This document shows, piece after piece, positions 1-9,818 of a DNA stretch of 64,000 nucleotides. Below the pieces are notes generated by a model. The model had not been told where the DNA came from. It did not search any database and was given only the letters and a program-made list of their open reading frames with translations. Both the position numbers and the translations under genes were made by a program. Position 1 is the first letter of the stretch. Each line of letters opens with the position of its first letter. Source of the stretch: Pirellulaceae bacterium (GTDB lineage Bacteria > Planctomycetota > Planctomycetia > Pirellulales > Pirellulaceae). The DNA lies in contig BPJU01000004.1 of NCBI GenBank assembly GCA_026004775.1, positions 186,001-250,000 on the forward strand. The letters run 5' to 3'.

Positions 1-68
1 GTGCCGCGGCTTTTTTTGCGGATACGAGGGCTCGGTAAGCCCGGTAGGCTGTGGCAGGAGTTTCTTTG

Positions 69-1028
69 ATGAGCGGCCTTTGGGGCTTGATGACCGAAGA
101 AGTCCGGCGTCCCGAGCAGCCGGCAGCGACCTTGTGGGAACGATTTGACCCGCAGGTTCTGGCGGCTTTGGGGAGCTTGGAACTCAAAGCGCGCTATCTG
201 GTTGAAGGATTCCTGACGGGGCTGCACCGCAGCCCGTTTCACGGTTTTAGTGTGGAGTTCAGCGAGTACCGCGAGTACTACCCCGGAGACGATTTGCGCC
301 ACTTGGATTGGCGAGTCTATGCCCGGTGTGACCGCCTGTATGTCAAACAATACACGCAGGAAACCAATGTCCGGTTCTATCTTCTGTGCGATGCCAGTGG
401 CTCGATGGCCTATCGCGGTAGGCGTGCTTGGGAAAGCAAGTTGGAGGTGGCGAAACTGCTGGCGGCCGCTTTCACCTGGATTCTGTTACGCCAGAACGAT
501 GCCGCCGGAATGTTGACGCTCCACGGCCTGGAGGATCGGCCGGAACTGGTGCGTCCTTCGCAAAGGCCCAGTCAATTAGGCGAGATTCTCCGACGACTGG
601 CCCGCTTGGAAGCGGCCAAGGACGTGCGACTGGCAACACTGCTGGATTATGCCGGGCGACTTTTTCACCGCCGGAGTATCGTGCTGGTTTTTACGGATTT
701 GTTGGAGGATTGTGCCGAACTGGAACCGGCTTGGAAAAAGTTGCGGTTTCAGGGCCACGAGTGTCTGGTGTTTCAAATACTGGATGCTGACGAGATCGAA
801 TTTCCCTTCGATCACCCTGCGGTATTCGAGGATCTGGAAACCGGCCAGCGCCGTCGGGTCCGGCCCGCTGCCGTGCGCGATCGGTATCGGGAACGCTTCG
901 AGCGTTTTATGCAGGAGCATCGCCGGCTGTTGGAAGGATTGGAAATCCCGCTGTGCCTGGTACGTACGGATCAGAGTCCCTGGCAAACGCTGGGTGAGTT
1001 TCTTTCGTGGCGGCGTCGCTGGTTATGA
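69..1028 (+). CDS. DUF58 domain protein
   Basis: A 319-residue DUF58 protein, a family with a vWA-like fold usually encoded next to a MoxR AAA+ ATPase, whose gene would lie just outside the window. The family core is visible: an FSEYREY-P-GDD-RHLDWRVYAR stretch around residues 75-95, then LCDASGSM around residue 115, which fits the vWA MIDAS pattern DxSxS. I chose ATG 69 because CAGGAG lies 9 bases upstream; an in-frame GTG at 51 is possible but has no ribosome site. The last bases overlap the next start codon (ATGA), so translation is probably coupled. The exact role in planctomycetes is unknown; a chaperone or envelope-assembly function with MoxR is an inference from the family. Confidence 0.9.
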   Translation: MSGLWGLMTEEVRRPEQPAATLWERFDPQVLAALGSLELKARYLVEGFLTGLHRSPFHGFSVEFSEYREYYPGDDLRHLDWRVYARCDRLYVKQYTQETNVRFYLLCDASGSMAYRGRRAWESKLEVAKLLAAAFTWILLRQNDAAGMLTLHGLEDRPELVRPSQRPSQLGEILRRLARLEAAKDVRLATLLDYAGRLFHRRSIVLVFTDLLEDCAELEPAWKKLRFQGHECLVFQILDADEIEFPFDHPAVFEDLETGQRRRVRPAAVRDRYRERFERFMQEHRRLLEGLEIPLCLVRTDQSPWQTLGEFLSWRRRWL

Positions 1029-3052
1029 ACGTGGCTTTCTATTATCCGTGGATCTGGTGGGCAGCCTTGGCTGTGGGGGTGCCTATCTGGTTGCACTTGG
1101 TGCGGCGGCGCGAAGCCGACCTGGTGTTGTTTTCGGCACTGCGCTTTCTGGATGATCAGCCGGTGGCGCGAGCCCGGCCGCTTTGGCCTCGCGACCTGCC
1201 TCTGCTCCTGGTACGGGTGCTGGCCGTGCTGTTGCTGGTGGCGGCATTTGCCTGGCCGTATCTGCCCCAGAGCCAGCCGCCCCCGGAGGTGGTCCAAAGT
1301 GTGGTTTACGTACTGGATCGAACGCTCAGCCATCAAGCGCAGGACGGCTGGCAAGCATCCCTGGGGCAGCTCGTGCGAGCCGTCGACTCACTGCCGGCCC
1401 ATGCACAGGCCGGTATCGTGCTGGTCGACACCGTGCCTCGTGTGCTTCTTGATCTGGACGAATCGCCGCGCGAGGCACGATCTCGCCTGGAGAACCTCAA
1501 GCCCGGCTTCGGTCGTGGCAGTTATGCGGCGGCCCTGACTCTGGCCGCAGCAATGCTCCAGAAGGCTATCGGGGAGCAGCACCGCATCGTGCTGTTCGTC
1601 GATAACCAGGCCAACCAGTGGCAGGAGGATGCTCAAACGATCCCGTTTCTGAAGAACGTCAGCATTGAGTCTGCGGTGCGTCCAACGCCCCCGGTGCTCC
1701 CCAATGTGGCGCTTTTCGGCCCACGGGCGGAACGCCTGCGGACCGCACAGGGAAGTCATGTGCTGTGCACCGCCCAATTGTACCGGCTGGGAGATGTTCC
1801 GCAGGCATCGGTCGAGTGGCGCGTCGATGGCAAGCTACTGAAGCAAGAACAGGTGGCATTTACGGGTGATACTTCCTTGACACTTCTCTCTGCTGAATTC
1901 GACTTGCCCGAAGATCGTTGGCTGACTGGTGAAGTGGTGGTAACGGCTTCGCCCGATGCTCTTGCGGCCGACAATCGTCTGTTTTGGGCACTGCCCCCTC
2001 AACGGCCTGGTCGGGTCGAAGCTTGGGTGCAAAGCCCATATCTTCTGGCAGCGCTAAGTCCGGACGTGTGGGAGAATCAGTGGCAGATCACGGTGGGCCA
2101 AGTGGATCAGGTGGCAAGCGATACGACCGTGATTCGCCCTCACGTGATGGTAGCCGAGTTAGGACAACTGCGCAGCCAGCAATTGCGGGAGCGTCTGGCC
2201 GAGCATATTTCCGCGGGGGGTGGAGCGGTGCTTTTCGTCGATTCGGTATCCGGCCCTGCGGGCCTGGTACTGCACCAACTGGGAGTTGCGTCGGTTACCG
2301 AAGTGCAGCCGCCCCCGGATCATTCCCGGATCGGCTATCGCTACGCCAGCCATCCGCTTGTGCAATGGCTCTCGTCCGGCGAGTGGGGAGATATCAGCAC
2401 GATCCGCGTCCAGCGGTATTTTGACATGGACGTACCGGAAGCCAGTCCGTTGGTTTTCCTGGAGGCGGGCGGGGCCGTACTGTGGGAAATCGTCCGCACG
2501 GGGCGCGTCTTTCTGATGGCGATGCCTGTGGAAGCCACCAGTTGGCCCCGCCATCCGTCCTGGCTGGGACTGTTGGATGGCTGTATGAAATTGGCCCGGC
2601 CGGAAGAGACGCGGCTGGTAGAAGCACGTCCGGGTGAGGCGGTGCGATGGCATTTGGGTGAACCTGCCGAGGAACGGCCCTTGATGCTGTACGGTCCCGA
2701 TGGTCGGGCCGGTCAAGTCGCCGCGGAAGGCTCGAGCGTAATGTTCACCGCCCCGGATGAGCCCGGTGTTTATACGCTGCGCCATGAAGCCAGCTCGGAT
2801 GTGGTCGGAATGGTCGTGGTCAATCCGGTGCCGTCCGAGTCCCAGTTGCAGTATGTGGACGCCGAGAAGGCTCGGGCGATCTACCAGCAGTGGGTAGTTA
2901 CTGGGCCTGACGAGAGGTCGCCCGACCGATCGCGTCGATTGGAAGGCGAAGCATCCATATTGAGCCAGCGGTGGTGGTGGGGGCTGTTGGTGACCGCCAC
3001 AGTATTATTGTGTGTGGAGACGGTTTGGTTAGTCTTGCGGAGCCGGCCATGA
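1025..3052 (+). CDS. BatA-like membrane protein with vWA-like region
   Basis: A 675-residue protein. Residues 1-25 form a hydrophobic BatA-type N-terminus (aerotolerance regulator N-terminal domain, with YPWIWWAAL) followed by LHLVRRRE; a second membrane segment lies around residues 60-80. A vWA-like domain begins at about residue 98 (YVLDRTLSHQ), where the MIDAS-like DxTxS pattern is looser than canonical. A C-terminal membrane helix ends the protein. Start ATG 1025 overlaps the upstream stop and the stop overlaps the next ATG at 3049 (both ATGA), the pattern of a single co-translated operon. Probably acts at the cytoplasmic membrane with the neighbouring DUF58 and vWA proteins; the substrate is unknown. 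Confidence 0.85.
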   Translation: MNVAFYYPWIWWAALAVGVPIWLHLVRRREADLVLFSALRFLDDQPVARARPLWPRDLPLLLVRVLAVLLLVAAFAWPYLPQSQPPPEVVQSVVYVLDRTLSHQAQDGWQASLGQLVRAVDSLPAHAQAGIVLVDTVPRVLLDLDESPREARSRLENLKPGFGRGSYAAALTLAAAMLQKAIGEQHRIVLFVDNQANQWQEDAQTIPFLKNVSIESAVRPTPPVLPNVALFGPRAERLRTAQGSHVLCTAQLYRLGDVPQASVEWRVDGKLLKQEQVAFTGDTSLTLLSAEFDLPEDRWLTGEVVVTASPDALAADNRLFWALPPQRPGRVEAWVQSPYLLAALSPDVWENQWQITVGQVDQVASDTTVIRPHVMVAELGQLRSQQLRERLAEHISAGGGAVLFVDSVSGPAGLVLHQLGVASVTEVQPPPDHSRIGYRYASHPLVQWLSSGEWGDISTIRVQRYFDMDVPEASPLVFLEAGGAVLWEIVRTGRVFLMAMPVEATSWPRHPSWLGLLDGCMKLARPEETRLVEARPGEAVRWHLGEPAEERPLMLYGPDGRAGQVAAEGSSVMFTAPDEPGVYTLRHEASSDVVGMVVVNPVPSESQLQYVDAEKARAIYQQWVVTGPDERSPDRSRRLEGEASILSQRWWWGLLVTATVLLCVETVWLVLRSRP

Positions 3053-6000
3053 CTTCCATTGAGCGGGATCGAATTCTTCAGGAGCTCGAACGGGTCGAAC
3101 GCCAGTGGCGGACATTGCGGCTGCTGGAAACGCTCGCCCTATGGATGGCGGCGGGTGTCACGGCGTTGTTGATACTGGGCGGTTTGGCCGTTTGCGGATG
3201 GTTCGGTTCTCCGGCTGCGTTCATGGCGATGGCGCTGCTGCTAACTCTGCCGGTGGTTGCCGGTTCGCTTCTGCATGGGCTGCTGGTCCTGTTGGTCCCC
3301 CTGGACGGACAGCTTGCTGTGTCCGCAGCCGAGCGTTCGCGGCGCAACCTGATGGACCGACTTCACACCTTGTGGCATCTGGATCGCAGTGCGCCTCAGT
3401 CTCCCTGGATCGCACCGATCGTGCGGCAGGCCGCAAGCGCTCTTCGGTCCGGACCATCGGCCCGGCCATTCTCCTGGCGGCGAGCCGTCTGCCGGTGGGC
3501 TGTGTGCGCTGGGCTGCTGTTGGTGACGGCTCTTTTCTATAGCTGGGCACAACCCTACCAAAAGCTGAAGGCCCTGGAACAGCAACGCCGCCAGGCGGAG
3601 CAATCCCAATACCAGCCGTTCACGCTTCCGGAAAACGTGCCTGTCCAGCCGGCTTCTTTGGCGCCGTTCGTCGAAGTGCGGTTTGTGCGCCCGGCAGCCG
3701 ACGTGCGCTCCTTGCCGTGGGAGGAGATTCCGCTTTGGGGTGAAGCGCTGGCGTCGGAGCCGATCGAAGCGATCAACTGGTATTCGTCGTTACGAGGTAC
3801 TTCGTTTGTCCGTCATCCCTTGCCACGTTCGGAAGATCCTCAGTTCGTCCAGTGGCAGACAGCCTTGGACTTGATACGGCTCCAGGCGCAGAGCTGGGAC
3901 GCACTGGCCTATTTCGCTCAGGTGCGTACCGAATCCGGAAAAGAAGCAACGACGCGGCTGTATTTTGTGGACGTGGTACCTTTGACAGAAGATCTGGAGC
4001 GGTTGCCGGGAGGAAGCCAGGGACCGGTGGCGGAGCTTCTTGCTCGATTGGACCGGTTGACTGACAGCCAGCAGCAGGCGGTGCAACTGGTGTTTGATCG
4101 ATTGCGGGACGATCCGCGGGTTTCGGAAGATTGGCCGCTGCTTCGCCCAGCTCTGGAGAACTTGGAATGGCAGTTGGAGCAGTCGCTGCGGCTGCTGGAG
4201 AGCGAGTTGGCTGCGTACGGGCCGCCCGGAGAGGTACCGCAGTGGCAGGGACTGATGGAGGCGTGGAAGCAAGCGGAGACCCATTTGTCGGGTGCGGCCG
4301 AGTCAGTGCGTCAGCTTGACGCGCTGGAAGGCAACACAAGCCTGGCCGACAACCTGGTGAATCAGCCTGTGTGGGAAGCCTACCACGAGTTGTGCCGGTT
4401 GCGCAAGCAGCTTTATGACACGATTGTGGCCCATCCCGACTGGTTTCTGCCGGATTCGCCTGCCACGCCGCCTGACCCGTGGGCGCCTCCTTCATCACGC
4501 CAACTGGCAGAATGGCATCGAGCGGTGAGCGGATGGCGATCGCGCCAGGAAGCCCTCCTCGAAAAACTGCCGCCTGAACCGTCCGACTCAGGTCCATTGA
4601 TGCCGGTGCTGCAAAACGAGCAGCGCCGGATACGGGATGAATTCGCTGAATGGAGAACCAAGCTCGGTCAAGAGGCTTCGCAGATGGAGCCTTTGTTGGC
4701 ACGTTCCGGCGAGTCGCTGGATGCGGCTGTCGATTCGCTGTCGGGCGGCGAGCACGGGGCCGAGCAGGATGCCGGGCCGCGAGCCCAGCGGCGAGCCGCC
4801 GAACAACTGCGGCGACTTGAGCAGATTTTGCAGTGGGCTCATGCGAGGAAACTCCAGCAAGAGCTGGAAGATTTAGCGCGGCAGTGGGACGAAGTGCAGC
4901 AAACGGCACAGCGGCTTGATGCGACCGAGGAACGACCGCTTTCAGAACTGGTCGATGCCAAGACGACCTATAATGACCGCCTCGATTTCACCAGGCAGTA
5001 CGCCGATTCGTCTTTACCTGAGGACGCTGCGACGCGTGTTGAAGTGCACGCCACCGATACGCAGCGTGCACGCCAGCGGGTGGACCTGCTGGATACGTTG
5101 CCGCGCGACGAGCAGGATGAGGCGCTTCGCCAAATGGGGCGCAGTGCCGAACGGCTGGCTGAGGCGGCCCGGCGTGATGCGCGGCGCGCATCGATCGACG
5201 CTCGTCATCTGGACCTGGAGCGACGTCTGGCCGAAAACGCGGAACAAAGTAGCGTTCCCTTTCAGGAGGCGCGGCAGCAGCTTCAGCGGCTCCTGACCGA
5301 CCAGCGCCAATTGCAGCGCGATCACGCTCGCCCGCAATACGAAGCGGCTCGGGCCCGGCAGCGCCAGCGAGAACTCCTCGAGCAGTTCCACAAGTGGCAG
5401 GAGCGTTTCCAGTCCATTGCCCAGTCGGCGGCCGGTCAATGTCAAACCGTTTCACGAAGCATGGCAGCCGCCGAAAACGCCTTGGCCGAGCAAGGGTCTG
5501 ATCGAACGAACCGCGAAAGAGCCAATGATCTTATCCGCCAGGCAGGTGATTCTCTCCAGCAGTTGGATTCCTTTTTGGAAAACCAACAGCGCACGCTCCA
5601 GCCCGGACAGCGACGCGCATTGGGCGAGGCGATGCAGGAATTGGCCCAGGAAATGGAAGATGCGTCTAGCGATCCGGACTACCACGATTCTGCCCAGCGG
5701 GAGCGGGCTGCGGATCTTGCCCGGGAGATGGCGCGACAGCTCGAAAGCTTAGAGCCCGAGCCGCCCGAGGCTCGGCAAAACGCCGAGCAGATCCGGCGTG
5801 AAGCCGACCAGTTCCAGCAAGCAGATTCTGAGTCGCAAAGATGCAACTCGGCGGGGCGCCTGGCCCAGCGGCTGAAGCAGTCTGGTGACGGGTTATGTAA
5901 AAGTACGAGTGGCGGGCCGGAAGGAGGCGCGGTTGCAGGGGACGGGTCCCCAACCGGAGGCGACTCGCAGCACACGGCCAACCGCGCAGGGCGCTCCCAA

Positions 6001-6513
6001 CAACCGCTCTCCTCCAGCCGAACTGCCGGCTCGAGTGGCCGGGCAGGTCCGAGCGGCTCGCGCTCCCCAAATGGCTCTGGTTCTGCGACCGGGCCGAATG
6101 GCATGTTGGTCGCGCACGAGCAACTGTCGCGAGCATTTCGACTATTGGAAATGTTGGCTCGAGAGAACGCCGCACAGCCTCGCTTGACGCCCGATCAGCG
6201 CCAAAGGGTGCGCCAGGAGGCGTGGCGTTCGCTCCAGAGTGCATTACCGGCGCTTTACGGCCAGAACTCCAGCACGCAAACGGTGCTGGATCAATTGCGG
6301 CAGCAGTTTGCCGAGGAGCGTGCCCCGTTGGACATGGCTACCGTCGAGAACCTGATGCGGCAGGTGGAGCAATTACGGCGGGAGACTTCGCAAAAATCGG
6401 CACCGGTTCGACCCGAGACAGGCGTGGCTGTCGATCCGGCATCGGTGCCGCCGGAATATCGCGATGCGGTTCGCCGGTATTTTGAGCGTCTTGCAGGAGC
6501 TTCGTCAGACTGA
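3049..6513 (+). CDS. Large membrane-anchored coiled-coil protein (DUF4175-like)
   Basis: A 1154-residue protein. Two hydrophobic segments near residues 25-85 and one near 160-175 anchor it; the rest is mostly soluble, rich in Gln, Glu, Arg and Leu and strongly coiled-coil in character from about residue 540 to 920. A low-complexity Gly/Ser/Pro/Gln stretch at about residues 930-1020 precedes a helical C-terminus. Position between BatA-like and vWA/GATase genes matches the DUF4175-like proteins found in such bacterial operons. I examined the low-complexity part (about 5830-6110) for a frameshift; neither other frame restores a better reading. No enzymatic motif seen. Start ATG 3049 is set by the ATGA overlap. 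Confidence 0.75.
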   Translation: MTSIERDRILQELERVERQWRTLRLLETLALWMAAGVTALLILGGLAVCGWFGSPAAFMAMALLLTLPVVAGSLLHGLLVLLVPLDGQLAVSAAERSRRNLMDRLHTLWHLDRSAPQSPWIAPIVRQAASALRSGPSARPFSWRRAVCRWAVCAGLLLVTALFYSWAQPYQKLKALEQQRRQAEQSQYQPFTLPENVPVQPASLAPFVEVRFVRPAADVRSLPWEEIPLWGEALASEPIEAINWYSSLRGTSFVRHPLPRSEDPQFVQWQTALDLIRLQAQSWDALAYFAQVRTESGKEATTRLYFVDVVPLTEDLERLPGGSQGPVAELLARLDRLTDSQQQAVQLVFDRLRDDPRVSEDWPLLRPALENLEWQLEQSLRLLESELAAYGPPGEVPQWQGLMEAWKQAETHLSGAAESVRQLDALEGNTSLADNLVNQPVWEAYHELCRLRKQLYDTIVAHPDWFLPDSPATPPDPWAPPSSRQLAEWHRAVSGWRSRQEALLEKLPPEPSDSGPLMPVLQNEQRRIRDEFAEWRTKLGQEASQMEPLLARSGESLDAAVDSLSGGEHGAEQDAGPRAQRRAAEQLRRLEQILQWAHARKLQQELEDLARQWDEVQQTAQRLDATEERPLSELVDAKTTYNDRLDFTRQYADSSLPEDAATRVEVHATDTQRARQRVDLLDTLPRDEQDEALRQMGRSAERLAEAARRDARRASIDARHLDLERRLAENAEQSSVPFQEARQQLQRLLTDQRQLQRDHARPQYEAARARQRQRELLEQFHKWQERFQSIAQSAAGQCQTVSRSMAAAENALAEQGSDRTNRERANDLIRQAGDSLQQLDSFLENQQRTLQPGQRRALGEAMQELAQEMEDASSDPDYHDSAQRERAADLAREMARQLESLEPEPPEARQNAEQIRREADQFQQADSESQRCNSAGRLAQRLKQSGDGLCKSTSGGPEGGAVAGDGSPTGGDSQHTANRAGRSQQPLSSSRTAGSSGRAGPSGSRSPNGSGSATGPNGMLVAHEQLSRAFRLLEMLARENAAQPRLTPDQRQRVRQEAWRSLQSALPALYGQNSSTQTVLDQLRQQFAEERAPLDMATVENLMRQVEQLRRETSQKSAPVRPETGVAVDPASVPPEYRDAVRRYFERLAGASSD

Positions 6514-6519
6514 CGGCCG

Positions 6520-8733
6520 ATGTTCGCCGGTTATTGGGAATATCCGTGGATTTGGTATGGGGGCATCCCGCTGGTGGCCCTGCTGTTGGGGTGGTATGTC
6601 TGGCGGCGCCGCGGAGAAGTCTCCACTTTTCAACTATGGATCAGCGGCTTGTTGCGGGCGGCCGTCATGCTGACCCTGGTGGCCCTGGCCGCAATTCCCA
6701 CCTGGACGGCTTCCGACGTGCGCTCATCGGGTCGAGACCAGGTCATCCTCCTGTTGGACTCCAGTGCCAGTATGGGCATCGAGGACGAACCGGGTACGAC
6801 GCGATATCGACAGGCGCTCGATTTCTTGCGGCGCGCAATCCCGCTCCTGGAACAACAAGGCTGGCGGGTACAGGTGTGGCTGTTTGATCAGCGAGCCGAG
6901 TCGGTGGAGGGAACGCGGCTGGTGGAAGTAGAACCCCGCGGGAGTCAAACCAACCTGGCGGGAGCGATCGCGGCGGCGATCGAGCAGACGCTTCCACCTC
7001 CGGCTTCCGTGTGGCTGCTGACCGACGGAGTGGCCACAGTGGGCGAAGACAACGCGCGTGCCGCGCACGCACTGGTGCGGCATGGGGTACCCGTCGTGGC
7101 AATCGGTTTCGGTGCCGATCGCGAGTCGAAACGGCTGTCACTGGAATCGCTGGTGGTGCCTGCCCGAGTTCCTACGGGCGCACACTTCGTAGCGGAAGCC
7201 ACTGTCAACATCACCGGTTCTGGCCCCACACCTGAACTCACCGTGCTGTTATTGAGGGATGGGCAACTGGTGGATCAAAAGGTTCTCAAGCCGACCGCCG
7301 AGCTTAACCAGGTTCGGGCTCTGTTCCCGTTGCAGGAATCCCACCCGGGGCGGTACCGATATACGGCCAGACTTCTTACACCACCGGGCGAGCAGGTCAA
7401 AGTGCAGGCGGCTGAGGTGTCGGCGTTTGTCGACGTTTCCGACGAAGACCGCATCGGCGTGCTCTTCGTGCAAGGGGGCCTCACCTGGGACTACAAGTTT
7501 ATCCAGTTGGCATTGCGATCCGATCCGACGCTGCGGATTGCCGCATTGAGCCGCACCTCGGCGCAGACTCGTTTCTTGCAAAGCATCACTGATATCGGTG
7601 CGGCTCTTGAAGGGGTGCCCGGCAGCGCGGAGGCACTGGCCGATTATCGAGTAGTGGTCCTGTCCAATCTCAACCCGGACGACCTGGCCGACGTGCAACA
7701 GCAGAGCTTGGTCGAATTCGTCTCGCAATATGGCGGCGGATTGTTATGGCTCGGTGGCGGAGAAACATTTCAACCGGCATGGCGGCGAAAACCGCTCGAA
7801 AAACTGATGCCGGTCGTGCTCAGTTCCTCCGCTCGTGGTTATTCCGTCACTCCGTTTCCTTTGCAATTGACTGCGGAAGGGAAGGCAAATCCGGTTTTTC
7901 ATATTTCACAACGAGCGGCACCGGAGGTGATTTGGCAGCAGGCTCCTCGGTTCCGCGACTATGCGATTTTCGCCGGCGTAAAACCGGGCGCCTCGGTGTG
8001 GGCTGTCCGGCGCTCCAGCGACGGTCAAGAGCAGCCATTGGTGGTTGCCCACCGATACGGACTGGGGCGCGTGCTGGTGATCGGAACAGCCAATTGGTGG
8101 CGATGGCGGTTGGCAAAAGAAACCATTACGGTTGAATTCGATCGCTTCTGGCAACAGCTATTTCATTATCTGGCGGGAATGGAACAGGGTACGGTAACCA
8201 TACGAGTGGTGGATCCCTGGGTAGAACCTAACCAGGATATTGCCGTGGAGCTGGAACAGCGGCCGATCCGTGGACAGGCGTCGCCCGCACTGGGCGGCGT
8301 GTTCCGAGTGCGAAGTGACACGGGTCAAACTATCTTTGCGCAGCCCGTGACGCTTCCGGCGGAGCGATCGATAAGGGTGAGTTTTCGCGTTGAGAAGGCC
8401 GGCTCGTATGTGTTGGAGGTGGAAGATCCGGCGGGACGGCGACTCGGCGTACGTAGTCTGGACGTCGAGCCGCTCCGCAGAGAACTTGCCCGAACCGCTC
8501 GCGATATGCACAGTCTGAAACAATGGGCGCAACTCAGCCGCGGCATGGCGTTGCGCCACGAGGAGATTTCAAACGTGAATGAGCTATTGGAAAAACTGCG
8601 GCAACAGGCTGGCGAAGCCTATCAACAACGGACGGTGCGCAGGCCTTCCGGCATATCGTGGCCTGTCTTGCTGGCGTTATTGGTCTTGGCCGGAAGCGAA
8701 TGGCTGTTGAGGCGTAGGTGGCGTTGGAGTTAG
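6520..8733 (+). CDS. vWA domain protein with glutamine amidotransferase-like region
   Basis: A 737-residue membrane protein. Two N-terminal helices flank the motif YVWRRR (residues 10-60), then a canonical vWA MIDAS LLLDSSASMG near residue 78. The middle region, including GVLFVQGGLTWDYKF near 315 and GGGLLWLGGGETF near 408, resembles the class I glutamine amidotransferase-like fold common in this family, without an obvious catalytic Cys. A C-terminal helix precedes RRRWRWS. It starts six bases after the preceding stop, so it is the last gene of the DUF58-BatA operon. Likely a membrane partner of those proteins; biochemical activity unknown. Confidence 0.85.
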   Translation: MFAGYWEYPWIWYGGIPLVALLLGWYVWRRRGEVSTFQLWISGLLRAAVMLTLVALAAIPTWTASDVRSSGRDQVILLLDSSASMGIEDEPGTTRYRQALDFLRRAIPLLEQQGWRVQVWLFDQRAESVEGTRLVEVEPRGSQTNLAGAIAAAIEQTLPPPASVWLLTDGVATVGEDNARAAHALVRHGVPVVAIGFGADRESKRLSLESLVVPARVPTGAHFVAEATVNITGSGPTPELTVLLLRDGQLVDQKVLKPTAELNQVRALFPLQESHPGRYRYTARLLTPPGEQVKVQAAEVSAFVDVSDEDRIGVLFVQGGLTWDYKFIQLALRSDPTLRIAALSRTSAQTRFLQSITDIGAALEGVPGSAEALADYRVVVLSNLNPDDLADVQQQSLVEFVSQYGGGLLWLGGGETFQPAWRRKPLEKLMPVVLSSSARGYSVTPFPLQLTAEGKANPVFHISQRAAPEVIWQQAPRFRDYAIFAGVKPGASVWAVRRSSDGQEQPLVVAHRYGLGRVLVIGTANWWRWRLAKETITVEFDRFWQQLFHYLAGMEQGTVTIRVVDPWVEPNQDIAVELEQRPIRGQASPALGGVFRVRSDTGQTIFAQPVTLPAERSIRVSFRVEKAGSYVLEVEDPAGRRLGVRSLDVEPLRRELARTARDMHSLKQWAQLSRGMALRHEEISNVNELLEKLRQQAGEAYQQRTVRRPSGISWPVLLALLVLAGSEWLLRRRWRWS

Positions 8734-8777
8734 TCCCAGCCGCCGCCTCATTACCGCAAGCACGACCGGAACCGCGA

Positions 8778-9386
8778 TCATGGGATGATCAACCACCGCG
8801 GCAGTAAGTGTATCGCATGCAGGCGATTGATCAAGAAATAACATGGTAACGGCACGAAAAAGACGGCAGCATCCACTAGGGTTCGTCTCAACAATCGGGT
8901 CCGCACGGTGAGCTCAGTCGGTTCGCTCCACCTTCTGAAGGCTGGTAACCAGCATGGTACCTCGGTTCGATACTCCTCGTAGGCCGGACCCAGGATCTTG
9001 GCCAATTGGCGTTCCTCGCTCCGCACCACCATCGGGTAGTAGACGATAAAAGCACCAGCCAGCAAGACGACCATCGTCAGCGTGCCCGATTCAAGGCCGA
9101 TACCCAAAGTGGCCACGAACGAGCAAACATAAAGAGGATTCCGAACCACACTGTATGGTCCACTGCATACCAACTCCTCGTTCTTGCGGCCTGAAATGAA
9201 GAGCGAAGAGTAGACACGGCCCATTACCCCCAGGACAACAAACACGTACCCGCTCCAAATCATCAACTGTCGTAGCAAAGTATTTTCACCCAGCTTCGGT
9301 ACGGAGACGAGTTGTAACGAAATGAGTGCCAGCGCAAAAAGGCGAGTTACCAGGATGCGATTTCGACCTGAAATCGGCGAGCCCAT
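8778..9386 (-). CDS. Isoprenylcysteine carboxylmethyltransferase-like membrane protein
   Basis: About 202 residues with four or five membrane helices. The signature VCSGPYSVVRNPLYVCSF and the later EERQLAKILGPAYEEYRTEVP match the ICMT/PEMT family, whose C-terminal part binds S-adenosylmethionine. Bacterial members methylate unknown lipids or small molecules rather than prenylated proteins. I placed the start at ATG 9386 (MGSPISGR); an upstream ATG at 9428 is possible, and neither has a strong ribosome site. It is convergent with the vWA operon and divergent from the DUF4159 gene, so it is probably transcribed alone. Confidence 0.75.
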   Translation of the reverse strand: MGSPISGRNRILVTRLFALALISLQLVSVPKLGENTLLRQLMIWSGYVFVVLGVMGRVYSSLFISGRKNEELVCSGPYSVVRNPLYVCSFVATLGIGLESGTLTMVVLLAGAFIVYYPMVVRSEERQLAKILGPAYEEYRTEVPCWLPAFRRWSEPTELTVRTRLLRRTLVDAAVFFVPLPCYFLINRLHAIHLLPRWLIIP

Positions 9387-9818
9387 GTTGCAGTTTCCGG
9401 TTGTTACACGGATAAGCACCACAACCATCCTGTTTGCGGCCAGGTGCCGCACGCCGCACGACGCACGACTTGCCGCTGCCTTCCTAGCATGAGCAAGGTA
9501 GTTCGTCAAGACAGGACGACTTACGTGACGGATTGCCAAGTCGGAAAGATTTGTTCGGCAAACGCGGGCAGGGTTATCCGTAGTTCCTGGCGAGTAGTGC
9601 CTGCGCGGCCAAGGCTCGGCACTCTCCACACGGTGTCCTGGCTGGAAGACTGCTTTTGTTGTTGCGTTGCATTGCCCGACCACAGGTTCTATTATGAACG
9701 CGGTGGCACGGCGGCGGAAACTTCGTTCAAGGTCAGCACGGCATCACCGCCGTGGTGTGCTATGCTTCAGAACGACAGCGCGCGTTACGTGCAGGTGGAC
9801 GAGGGAGTATTCAGCGTC
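9387..9818. other. Divergent intergenic region
   Basis: About 430 bases between the ICMT-like gene and the DUF4159 gene. Open reading frames that run into it from both sides look like read-through of their non-coding leaders. I see no convincing sigma70 promoter, RNA gene or repeat. Confidence 0.5.

Noticed and set aside
1-68. C-terminus of an upstream gene
   Set aside because: Two frames are open into the window, ending at TGA 67-69 or TAA 36-38. Too short to decide which, if either, is the expected MoxR gene.
3773-4909. A 378-codon minus-strand open frame
   Set aside because: Antisense to the coiled-coil gene; Ala/Pro/Arg-rich translation typical of a shadow.
5830-6110. Frameshift in the coiled-coil gene
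   Set aside because: The segment changes to low complexity, but neither alternative frame is longer or more protein-like, and coding resumes in the same frame.
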